Origin: Bacteroidota bacterium
Lineage (GTDB): Bacteria; Bacteroidota; Ignavibacteria; Kapaibacteriales; UBA2268
Direction of reading: 5' to 3'
NCBI GenBank assembly: GCA_024280675.1
Contig: JAJRPT010000109.1
Span: forward strand, 1-23,430
Length of the DNA: 23,430 bases
A program made the position numbers and the translations under genes. Shown piece after piece: positions 14,630 through 22,647 of this stretch. Each line of letters begins with the position of its first letter. Positions within the stretch are counted from its first letter, which is position 1. Under the pieces are notes generated by a model. That model saw only the letters and a program-made list of their open reading frames with translations, made no database searches and was not told the DNA's origin.

Positions 14630-17600
14630 TTACACCCTGAACATCTTCTCTAACAACTTAATTTCCTTGTTTGGAAAACTATTCTTTTTTATTTCTTCTT
14701 GTAAGAAATCTCCTGAGCCAATTAATTCGTTTATTTCACCCACTCGTTTGCTTGTGTTCTCTAATGCTTCATTAAATTCGTCAATATTCCATAAAGAATC
14801 ATTTTTACTGCTATGAAACATTTCCAGAGCTTGGGGTGAGAAGCCATCGAATGAAGTAAGCATTGTGGAGTTAATTAGTGATTTTCTTCCATTTTTATAA
14901 TTCGGGATGAAGAATTGGTAAATGCCACCCTTTGGTGTAAATTTGATTTCATACTTCTTTTCCAAAATTATTTTTGTAGCGATAATATAGAGTGGTAGTT
15001 GGAATTTTACTAGACTTAAGATTTCACTTTTTGTACTTAAATTAGCACCTCTGAGCTTGTAATCATAAATCAAAAATTGAATCTCTTCGCCTGATTTTCT
15101 GAGATCGATACGGTCAATTCTTCCTCCGATTCTTGTGCCATCTTCTATTTCAACATCATGGAATACAAACTCAAAGAAAGCCGCCCGCCAGGGATTGTCA
15201 GTGTTTAATTTCATTAATTCATAATCTAGCCAAGAGTATAGCAGTCCAGAATGGGAGTTGCTCCCAAGGATTGTTTCTTTTTGAGCAGAGAAATAGGGGT
15301 GAGAATATTCTATTTTTTTGAATTCCTCTTCGGCTATTTTTGAAAGATAATTTAAATAATCATCTTTTTTATTTGGATCTAAATTCAGAACAGGGACGCT
15401 TTGCCTAGAATCAATTTGCAATTCTAGAAAATCAGTATCAATTACTGAACGGCAGAATTTTTCAGTTATTTTATGTAATATACTTCCTTTTTCAAGTTGC
15501 GAAATTGAGTCGCCAAATGTGGGATCATCATTTAGACCAAGAACATTATTTAGAAAATAAAGATATGGGTCGGCTGCATATTTTTCGATACTAGAGGGAG
15601 ATTTATCTTTTTCTGCATGAGACATCAGTTTATTTTTAATATTAAGGGAACACGAGCCTTGATCTATTTTGACTTGCTCATGCTTTGTCCAATTTGGATT
15701 TGAAATATTGTTCTTAATTTTCCTTGTATTTATTTTTGACCAAGGGTAGTAGTCTGGATTTTTTATTAAATCATCTGCTTTGATTCCACTTATCCGGGCG
15801 AGTTCTTCTACAAATGGAGAAACGCCAAGCTCTTTATTATTTGCAGATTTTGGATAGAAAATATAGATTTCCTTTTGATTAGACTCTAAATATTTATCCC
15901 CGCTTGCAAGAAAATGATAAAACAAATTACGTTCACGAGCGATATGAGTTTTTTTGCTTGAATAAAGTAGTTTACCAATAATTTTATCGGTCTGAAATGG
16001 CATAGGAAACACCTCATCGTTAAATCCGCAAAGGATAGAGACTTCTTTGTCAAGCCCTCGAGATTGTTCGAATGAAGTAAAAGTGACTCCAAAGTCGTAG
16101 AGTTCCCTAATTTGATATTTTGAATCAGAGAGTGCCGCCCTTAGGCGTTCTGCAAAATATGAGAGGGATTGTTCCTGTTTTTGAGAAGTGGATTGTAGCA
16201 CAAAACTTAGCTCATTGATAAGTTTGGTAAAGGCGGAGATTGCCTTGGAATTCTTTTCAATTTCCCTGTTCAGTAAATATTTGGAGAACTTGTCGTCTGA
16301 TTCATCATTGCCTAGATTTTGAATATTAATTGTTTGTGGCCAAGTAAGGGAGAATTTTCTAATAAATCTAATTATCAAATCTCTAAATTCTTGTGGCTTT
16401 AATTTTTGCGCGTCAATGTTTTCTAGCTCTGATTCAATGAGATTATAGATTGAGGTTATATCTTCCTTTACTTTGAAAATGTTTTCTTTTTCTCTTTTAT
16501 GGCTGGTGCTTTTAATTTTTTCATCAAGTTGTTTTGCAATTTGGTCAATCCCATCAATTTTATTATTTACCAATCTAAATTGATAGAGGTATTTTTTTAG
16601 CAGTAATGTGTTAATATTAAGGTTTTCTGGTAAATTAATAAAGTGATTCGATGCAAAACTGAGTAATAGCTCACCTTCGAAACCAGAAAGAATGAGATCT
16701 AAAATATTCAAAATAGAGTATGCAATGGGCGAGCAAATTAGTTCGAATCTTTCACTAATATTGATCGGAACACCAGCTCTTGCAAATTCTTCTTTAAAGT
16801 AGGGTGCATAAGCGGAGGTTGAGCGGGCGACGATTATCATTTGATTGAGCCGAATGCCTTTTTCCAAATGTAAATACTTAACAAGTTTGGTTATTTGTCT
16901 TACTTCTTTGCTTTTGGATTCACATTCTACTATATTCAAGCAGTTTGAAAACTCTTCTATTTCCCCTGAGTGGGTGTTGGAAAAGAGCCTGCTTTGGAGC
17001 AACGAAAGGGCTTTGCTTTTGCGGTGGGAGTCAAGAAATTTTATTTCAAATCCATTGTCTAAGAATCCTGCAATACTCAAAGATGTGTTGGTGAAGGCGG
17101 GAAGTGGTTTGTCTGACTCAGAATAATCTAATTTGATTAAAATTCTATAGCCATAATTTGCCAAGGCACTCAATAATTCTGCCTCAGGTTTATTAAATTC
17201 AAAAAAGAAATCAAAATAGAGGAGTGGTAAATTATCAGTATTTAATGTCTTGTTTCCTGTAAAATATTTGATAAGTTTACTGGTGGCCAGTGGGGAGTCG
17301 ATTAGGTTGCCATTGAATTTATTTTGATATTTTTGGAATAACTTGCCGAGTGAGATTAACTTTTCTGAGTTTTTATTCTTTTCCTCCAAAATTTCTTCAA
17401 GAAAATTAATTGGAGTGATGCCATCTTTTTTCAAACCTTCAATCAATTTAAAAATTTTCCTAACGGCATGAAGTGGTGGGCTTGGATTATTTTTACCAAA
17501 AAAAGATCTTTCCTCATTTCTTGATTGATCAAAAAGTCCGAATTTATAAAGCTCATTCACGAAATGGAAATTCTCATTTTGAAAATATTGCGACAAGAGT

Positions 17601-17839
17601 AATTTAACAAAAGAATCAAATGTGTAGATTTTTGGATCAGTTGCGGGTTTCTTGTGTTTTTCCCAAATAGAATGAACATAGCTGTTCTCGTATTTTCTCT
17701 GCAAACGCCCTGTTGGTAGTATGAGGTGAATGTTCTTAGACTTCTCATCACAGGAGAACGCCACTTGCTTTAGCAATTCATCCGATGAGCTAAAAAATAG
17801 TTTGTCCGATTTGATATTTTTATGAATTAGTACAGCCAT
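14630..17839 (-). CDS. AddB-like helicase-nuclease with C-terminal PD-(D/E)XK domain
   Basis: A 1,069-aa protein resembling the AddB/inactivated-helicase plus RecB-family nuclease architecture used in double-strand-break processing. The N-terminal region has a degenerate nucleotide-binding element (LILPTGRLQRKYE), and the middle has FTSFEQSRGLDKEVSILCGF, a helicase-like segment. The nuclease domain shows His789 (GSILHKI), Asp909 (GRIDRID) and Asp926-Tyr-Lys928 (IYDYK), then the QLPLYIIA helix. The four-Cys cluster of classical AddB is not present. The gene begins two bases after the nth stop codon, so the two are a repair operon. The AddA-type partner is not in the window. Confidence 0.8.
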   Translation of the reverse strand: MAVLIHKNIKSDKLFFSSSDELLKQVAFSCDEKSKNIHLILPTGRLQRKYENSYVHSIWEKHKKPATDPKIYTFDSFVKLLLSQYFQNENFHFVNELYKFGLFDQSRNEERSFFGKNNPSPPLHAVRKIFKLIEGLKKDGITPINFLEEILEEKNKNSEKLISLGKLFQKYQNKFNGNLIDSPLATSKLIKYFTGNKTLNTDNLPLLYFDFFFEFNKPEAELLSALANYGYRILIKLDYSESDKPLPAFTNTSLSIAGFLDNGFEIKFLDSHRKSKALSLLQSRLFSNTHSGEIEEFSNCLNIVECESKSKEVRQITKLVKYLHLEKGIRLNQMIIVARSTSAYAPYFKEEFARAGVPINISERFELICSPIAYSILNILDLILSGFEGELLLSFASNHFINLPENLNINTLLLKKYLYQFRLVNNKIDGIDQIAKQLDEKIKSTSHKREKENIFKVKEDITSIYNLIESELENIDAQKLKPQEFRDLIIRFIRKFSLTWPQTINIQNLGNDESDDKFSKYLLNREIEKNSKAISAFTKLINELSFVLQSTSQKQEQSLSYFAERLRAALSDSKYQIRELYDFGVTFTSFEQSRGLDKEVSILCGFNDEVFPMPFQTDKIIGKLLYSSKKTHIARERNLFYHFLASGDKYLESNQKEIYIFYPKSANNKELGVSPFVEELARISGIKADDLIKNPDYYPWSKINTRKIKNNISNPNWTKHEQVKIDQGSCSLNIKNKLMSHAEKDKSPSSIEKYAADPYLYFLNNVLGLNDDPTFGDSISQLEKGSILHKITEKFCRSVIDTDFLELQIDSRQSVPVLNLDPNKKDDYLNYLSKIAEEEFKKIEYSHPYFSAQKETILGSNSHSGLLYSWLDYELMKLNTDNPWRAAFFEFVFHDVEIEDGTRIGGRIDRIDLRKSGEEIQFLIYDYKLRGANLSTKSEILSLVKFQLPLYIIATKIILEKKYEIKFTPKGGIYQFFIPNYKNGRKSLINSTMLTSFDGFSPQALEMFHSSKNDSLWNIDEFNEALENTSKRVGEINELIGSGDFLQEEIKKNSFPNKEIKLLEKMFRV

Positions 17840-17841
17840 TT

Positions 17842-18588
17842 TTATTTTCTCGCCTTTACTTTCTTATTTTTTTCTACTTTTACTTTAAATGCTGATGGGC
17901 AGAATTCTGCGATTGGGCATTTCTCACATTTTGCCTTGCGTGATGTACAAACTTCTCTTCCAAGCATGATGAAATAATGTGTGAAATCAATCCAAATATC
18001 TCTGTCAATTACTTTCATAAGAGCAAATTCAATTTTTGTGGGATTGGTTTCATTTGTCAGCTTCAATCTGTTCGAGATACGCTTTACATGAGTGTCTACC
18101 ACAATTCCCACAGCACCGAAGGTACCAGCACCGAAGGCACCAGTGCCGAAGCCACCAGTGCCGAAGCCACCAGTGCCGAAGCCATGCCCAAGTACAACAT
18201 TAGCTGTTTTCCTGCCCACCCCACCGAGGCTTAATAAATCGTCCATATTGGCTGGCACCAAGCCTCCAAAGTCTGAGATAAGTCTTTGGCAACAGGAACG
18301 AATGTTTCTAGCTTTTGCCTTGTAGAAGCCAGTCGAGAAGATGTCGCCTTCAAGCTCATCAGCACTTACGTTTATGTAATCGGTCGGCCTCTTATATTTT
18401 TGAAATAAATCTTTTGTGACTATATTTACCCGAACGTCTGTGCATTGTGCCGAAAGAATTGTTGCAATAAGCAACTCAAATGGATTCTCGTGACGAAGTT
18501 GAATGCTAATATTTGGATATTTTTCTTTTAATGTTATTAATAAACATTTCGCCCTTGATTTCTTTTCCTTTAGTGATTCTTTTTTCAT
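17842..18588 (-). CDS. nth: Endonuclease III with a tandem-repeat insertion
   Basis: This DNA glycosylase/AP lyase removes oxidised pyrimidines. The 248-aa protein has the helix-hairpin-helix LGGVGRKTANVVLG with Lys127, the VDTHVKRISNRL motif with Asp165, and a complete 4Fe-4S set at Cys214, 221, 224 and 230 (C-x6-C-x2-C-x5-C). In E. coli Nth the catalytic Lys120 and Asp138 are 18 residues apart; here the gap is 38. The extra 20 residues are a tandem Gly-Phe-Gly-Thr-Gly repeat (residues 136-160) encoded by 15-bp DNA units. The rest of the enzyme looks intact and under selection. It is the first gene of an operon with the AddB-like gene. Confidence 0.93.
   Translation of the reverse strand: MKKESLKEKKSRAKCLLITLKEKYPNISIQLRHENPFELLIATILSAQCTDVRVNIVTKDLFQKYKRPTDYINVSADELEGDIFSTGFYKAKARNIRSCCQRLISDFGGLVPANMDDLLSLGGVGRKTANVVLGHGFGTGGFGTGGFGTGAFGAGTFGAVGIVVDTHVKRISNRLKLTNETNPTKIEFALMKVIDRDIWIDFTHYFIMLGREVCTSRKAKCEKCPIAEFCPSAFKVKVEKNKKVKARK
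18109..18183 (-). repeat. Five 15-bp tandem units inside nth
   Basis: Read on the coding strand there are three identical copies of GGCTTCGGCACTGGT, then two diverged copies (GCCTTCGGTGCTGGT and ACCTTCGGTGCTGTG). Each encodes five residues, so copy-number change keeps the frame. The tract is clearly richer in G and C than the gene around it. Confidence 0.95.
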
Positions 18589-18659
18589 TTATGTTAGCTT
18601 TGTAGTTGTCTAGTTTTCAACATAAGAGTTTTTTATTATTTTTTAAGTGTTTGTTTATA

Positions 18660-18667
18660 TATTTTTG
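18660..18667 (+). promoter_or_regulatory. Possible -7 box of rsmG
   Basis: TATTTTTG fits TAnnTTTG and lies 26 bases before the ATG. The flanks are AT-rich, with no well-spaced TTTG. Confidence 0.3.
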
Positions 18668-18693
18668 TGGAGATTGTTAATTATTTTTAATAG

Positions 18694-19374
18694 ATGCCGA
18701 TAAGTAAGAGTATGGATATAGTAGAGTTGTGGACAATGGCATCGGCATCTGGTGTGGTGCTCGATGCAAAGATGCGTAAAAATATTGAACGTTATTGTGG
18801 AGAAATCAAATATTGGAATCAGAAAGTCAATCTAATTTCAAGGCAAGATGTTGATAACATTTTCCAAAAGCATATTCTTCATTCTTTGTCAATATTAAAA
18901 TATGTTAATATTCCAAACAAATCAGCGGTGCTAGATGTTGGCACTGGCGGGGGCTTGCCTGGAATCCCAATTAAAATTGCTCGTCCTGATTTATCTATGG
19001 TGTTGATTGACTCGATTGCCAAAAAAGCAAAGATTACTCAAATGCTAGCCGCTCACACAGGGCTGAGGAATTTGGAAGTGCTTTGTGGTCGGGCAGAAGA
19101 GTATTGCCGGGAGGGTGGAAAGTTTCAGGGTGACAAGGGCTTCGACCTCATCATCGCCAGAGGTGTGGCACAGGCAAAAAAAATAGTGGAATGGACAAAG
19201 CCAGCACTCAGACCAAATGGAAGCTATGCCTTGCTCAAGGGCGGAGATTTGAGAAAAGAAGAAGACGATTTAAAAGAGTTATATCCTAGTGCCTTAATTG
19301 AAATTAAGGATTTGGAAATGGCTGGGGTGGACTTTCTTGCAGAAAAAAAGAAAATAATGTTAATAAGATTATGA
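18694..19374 (+). CDS. rsmG: 16S rRNA (guanine-527-N7) methyltransferase
   Basis: RsmG (GidB) methylates G527 of 16S rRNA using S-adenosylmethionine. The 226-aa protein has the N-terminal YWNQKVNLISRQD and FQKHILHSLS segments, the SAM-binding VLDVGTGGGLPGIP, and later IARGVAQ and LLKGG motifs. A second ATG at 18712 may be the true start, since the family usually begins near there and GTAAGAG precedes it. The gene diverges from nth across about 105 bases. Confidence 0.95.
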   Translation: MPISKSMDIVELWTMASASGVVLDAKMRKNIERYCGEIKYWNQKVNLISRQDVDNIFQKHILHSLSILKYVNIPNKSAVLDVGTGGGLPGIPIKIARPDLSMVLIDSIAKKAKITQMLAAHTGLRNLEVLCGRAEEYCREGGKFQGDKGFDLIIARGVAQAKKIVEWTKPALRPNGSYALLKGGDLRKEEDDLKELYPSALIEIKDLEMAGVDFLAEKKKIMLIRL

Positions 19375-19400
19375 CAATTAAATAGTGATATATTAAATTA

Positions 19401-19438
19401 AAAGACTAATTTGAGCTTTAAGCAATAATAAAGTCTTT
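19401..19438 (+). terminator. Weak hairpin between rsmG and the sensor kinase
   Basis: AAAGACT (19401-19407) pairs with AGTCTTT (19432-19438) around a 24-base loop, 27 bases after the rsmG stop. No T run follows beyond the stem itself, so termination is uncertain. Confidence 0.25.
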
Positions 19439-19458
19439 GAATTTCTTTAGAAAAGAAA

Positions 19459-21783
19459 ATGGACAGTAACGAAATTGAAAATATATTAAAGCTCAACAAT
19501 GAGCTCGAAAAGCTAAACAACAAGACCCAGTCTGAGATTGATTATGTTTCTGAGATTATTTCTTCGCATGAGAAAATCCTTTGGCTGTGTGATACCATGA
19601 ATGACGAAATTCTCTACATCAGCCCAAACACGCAAGATTTATTATTCAACATCACAATAGATGAGCTGATTTCCAACAGAGGAATTTGGTTGCACAGCAT
19701 ACACCCCGATGACAGAGCCAGTGTTGAAATTGCCTACGACAGAAGGTCGCTAAGGGAGCCATACGATTTTGAATACAGGCTAAAAAATAAAAAAGGAAAT
19801 TACACCTGTGTCCGAGATAGAGAATTAATAATATTTAACCCAGATGGTAGCCCAAAATACCGCTCAGGTATAGTAGAGCAAATTGCTGTTACTAGAGTCG
19901 AAAAAGAGACCGTAGAAAAAGAATGGATTAATTTTAAATCAATTCTGGATAAAATCTGGGTAGGTCTAATAGTCATCGACAAAACTTTCCAAGTAGTTTA
20001 TGCCAACAAAACATGCTATGAGCTAGTTAATCTGATAGGGGATGATACTGCTGAAATAAATATATTTGACTATATTCATCCCGATTATAAGCAGTTAGTT
20101 CAAAGCCGGGCGATCGAAAGAATGAAAGGAGGAGACCCAGAAAATGAATACGAAGTAATCCTCATCCCAAATAAGACAGAAAAAGAAATTTGGGTAAAGA
20201 TACGAACGCTAAGAGTCCGGTTCAATGACGAAGATGTGATTCTCACCACCATTCACAATGTAGACCAAGCCAAAAGAGCTAGTCAGAAATTGCTGGAGAG
20301 CCAACAGAACTTTCGTGCTATCTTAGATCACACACCTTACTCCATCTTCTTGATTTCACCAAAGTTAGAGCTGATTGATTTTAATTTAACGGCCGCTAAA
20401 TTCGTAAAAAAGTCCACTGGGATTGAGCTGAAAAAATATGACATGTTTCCTGATTACTTGCACAAAAGAGACAAGACATTCTATGAAAACTCTTTTGAGA
20501 GGGTGCTAAAAGGAGAACAAGTTGTCTCCGAAGAGGAAATATGGATTAGATCAAATAAGAAAATGTGGCTGATGAATAGGTTCAATCCAGTCTTTAATGA
20601 ACAAAATGAAATAACTGGAATTATATATTCGGCCATTGATATTAGCCAAAAAAAGAGTATTGAACTTGAGTTGCAAAACAATAAAGCACATCTAAAAGCT
20701 CTGGTCGAGTCCTCAAGTAATTTAATAGTTTATTCTGTGGATAAATACTACCGGCTGACCACATTCAACTCGATGTTTGTCAAATGGATGAAGCAGTATA
20801 TTGGTGCAGACATACAAATAGGGAATACTTTTCTTGATTACGCAGGAGATGAAGGAGGGTTGAACCTGTCGTTTAAGAATCTTTTCGACAGAGCCATAAA
20901 GGGTGAAGAGTTCAACTATGAATTTGAATTCTCCAATGACAATGACAAAAAATACTATGATTCCATCTACTACCCGGTACGCTCTTCCAACGGGAAAATC
21001 TCTGGTGTTGGGGTTTATATCTGGGACATAAGTGAAGAGAAAAAGCTCAAAGAAGAATTGCTTCAGTCCAAAAATGACCTAACAAAACTAAATGCAAGCA
21101 AAGACAAATTCCTCTCCATGATAGCACATGATTTAAAATCCCCAATCTCTGGATTGCAGGGGATGATTGGTAGTATTGTTGAAGGGATAGACTTTCTAAA
21201 CAAAGATGAAATCAAAGAATATTTAGTAGAGCTTCATCATTCCTCAAAAAATGTTTACAACCTGCTCGAAGATTTGCTCGAATGGTCTCGCGCCTCGACT
21301 GGCAAGATTCAATTCGATCCAGATAATATATGCCTTCACATGCTGGTAGATTCTCTTTATTCACTGCTTTCCCAAAATGCAAAAAATAAAGATATTGAAC
21401 TTGTAAATAAGATTGACAAGGATTTGTATTCCTATTGCGATGGCAATATGATATCCACTGTGGTTAGAAATCTGGTTGGCAATTCAATAAAATTTACGCA
21501 AAGTGGTTCGGTTACTTGTTTGGCACAAGAAGATGGTGACAAAATAATATTTACCGTTGCCGATACAGGCGTTGGAATCAAGGAAAAGATAATTGATAAA
21601 TTATTTAAAATTGACGAAACTGTTACCACTCGTGGAACTAACGATGAGACAGGAACTGGTCTTGGGCTTATTATGTGTAAAGAATTTGTTGAGGGAAATG
21701 GCGGCAGAATTTGGGTAGAGAGTGAATTTGGCGTTGGATCAAAGTTTATTTTTACAATTCCACTTATGAAAAAATTTGATTAG
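19459..21783 (+). CDS. Soluble multi-PAS sensor histidine kinase
   Basis: The 774-aa protein begins with a short coiled coil and then about four PAS domains: roughly residues 37-150, 160-275, 285-400 and 410-530. The first ends in GNYTCVRDRELIIFNPDGSP, a PAS/PAC-type segment. The kinase core follows: His557 in FLSMIAHDLKSPISG, the N box VVRNLVGNSIKFTQ, DTGVGI and GTGLGLIMCKEFVEGNGG. There is no membrane segment or attached receiver, so it senses a cytoplasmic signal and signals to a separate regulator not encoded here. The ligand cannot be guessed. Confidence 0.93.
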   Translation: MDSNEIENILKLNNELEKLNNKTQSEIDYVSEIISSHEKILWLCDTMNDEILYISPNTQDLLFNITIDELISNRGIWLHSIHPDDRASVEIAYDRRSLREPYDFEYRLKNKKGNYTCVRDRELIIFNPDGSPKYRSGIVEQIAVTRVEKETVEKEWINFKSILDKIWVGLIVIDKTFQVVYANKTCYELVNLIGDDTAEINIFDYIHPDYKQLVQSRAIERMKGGDPENEYEVILIPNKTEKEIWVKIRTLRVRFNDEDVILTTIHNVDQAKRASQKLLESQQNFRAILDHTPYSIFLISPKLELIDFNLTAAKFVKKSTGIELKKYDMFPDYLHKRDKTFYENSFERVLKGEQVVSEEEIWIRSNKKMWLMNRFNPVFNEQNEITGIIYSAIDISQKKSIELELQNNKAHLKALVESSSNLIVYSVDKYYRLTTFNSMFVKWMKQYIGADIQIGNTFLDYAGDEGGLNLSFKNLFDRAIKGEEFNYEFEFSNDNDKKYYDSIYYPVRSSNGKISGVGVYIWDISEEKKLKEELLQSKNDLTKLNASKDKFLSMIAHDLKSPISGLQGMIGSIVEGIDFLNKDEIKEYLVELHHSSKNVYNLLEDLLEWSRASTGKIQFDPDNICLHMLVDSLYSLLSQNAKNKDIELVNKIDKDLYSYCDGNMISTVVRNLVGNSIKFTQSGSVTCLAQEDGDKIIFTVADTGVGIKEKIIDKLFKIDETVTTRGTNDETGTGLGLIMCKEFVEGNGGRIWVESEFGVGSKFIFTIPLMKKFD

Positions 21784-21872
21784 CACTGGCATCTCTTTTA
21801 ATTAGTGTCAGCACTTGATTTATTCGAGAAAAATAATTAAACTGCCACTCTAATAAAATGTAAAAGGGAAAA

Positions 21873-22427
21873 ATGCACTTAGTAAAAGAGAAAAAAGAAA
21901 TAAGCCAGGAGCAAAAATTAGAATTGCTGATTGAAAGGATGAGTTGTATAAAAGACGAGTTCGTTGCCGAATTTGGTGAATTTACAAAGTGGTGGATTAT
22001 TGATTCTACGCAAAAAATGATGGACTCAATGCCTGAGATTACTAGAAATCTTAGTGAGGAAGAAACAGCAGACATTCACTCACAATCCAAGCAAATTGCC
22101 CTTGCCACACAAGATAAAGCAAAAGACCTTGCTGGTAAAATCAACTGGTGGCACCAGAGTAGAACGCTTGCAGATAGTTCTTATTATTGTCGCACTGATA
22201 ATCTTTTTGCCGATGATTATCGCCAAATAATTGGGAGAATTGGTACGATACTGCAAGAATACGGTTATTTGCCAAAACAGAAAATGTCCATATTTGGGTT
22301 TTCTTATCACAAAGATGGTGGCAATAGATACCGCTTTTTTTACACAGTACCCATTGACTGGTCTGGCAAACTCAAAAGATTACTCGACAACTATAATGAT
22401 TGTTATCTGTCGGCAAAGCAAATTTGA
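21873..22427 (+). CDS. Unknown protein, 184 aa
   Basis: A soluble, mostly helical protein. The first 80 residues are charged helix (KEKKEISQEQKLELLIER and onward), including a TKWWIIDSTQKMM segment. The second half contains INWWHQSRTLADSSYYCRTD and GFSYHKDGGNRYRFFYTVP, which looks like a small mixed fold. A purine-rich AAGGGAA precedes the ATG. No family is recognised, and no signal peptide is present. Composition matches neighbouring genes, so it is probably a resident gene. It precedes secD by about 220 bases without a visible link. Confidence 0.7.
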   Translation: MHLVKEKKEISQEQKLELLIERMSCIKDEFVAEFGEFTKWWIIDSTQKMMDSMPEITRNLSEEETADIHSQSKQIALATQDKAKDLAGKINWWHQSRTLADSSYYCRTDNLFADDYRQIIGRIGTILQEYGYLPKQKMSIFGFSYHKDGGNRYRFFYTVPIDWSGKLKRLLDNYNDCYLSAKQI

Positions 22428-22647
22428 AAGCAGTCAATATCTTTGAAGCAGCATAGATTACCTAAAATGAATAAAATGATAGCGGTTTACACACCCGGCA
22501 GGTGTAGGGCGTATTGTTTTTTTATTAACAGAAGTTAAAAAAGGTAGCTATAGTTTGTATTTGAGAAAGGAACTAGTTAAATTTGAGCTTGCAGAAAATT
22601 TAAATATTTATAAACATGAAAAAAACTAAGAAACAAGGGAGTCCGAC
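22428..22647. other. Intergenic region before secD, with an 11-codon upstream ORF
   Basis: Apart from a small hairpin at 22491-22505 with a T run ten bases later, the only notable element is an ATG at 22616. It opens an 11-codon reading frame, MKKTKKQGSPT, whose TGA stop (22649-22651) overlaps the secD TTG start. It has no clear Shine-Dalgarno site of its own. Confidence 0.45.

Noticed and set aside
17977..18325. Plus-strand frames through the nth repeat encoding Thr-Ser-Ala-Glu or Pro-Lys-Val repeats
   Set aside because: They are the other frames of the 15-bp repeat; the nth frame has complete catalytic and cluster motifs.
22491..22523. Hairpin plus T run as terminator of the 184-aa gene
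   Set aside because: The stem has five pairs and the T run begins ten bases after it, too far for an intrinsic terminator.
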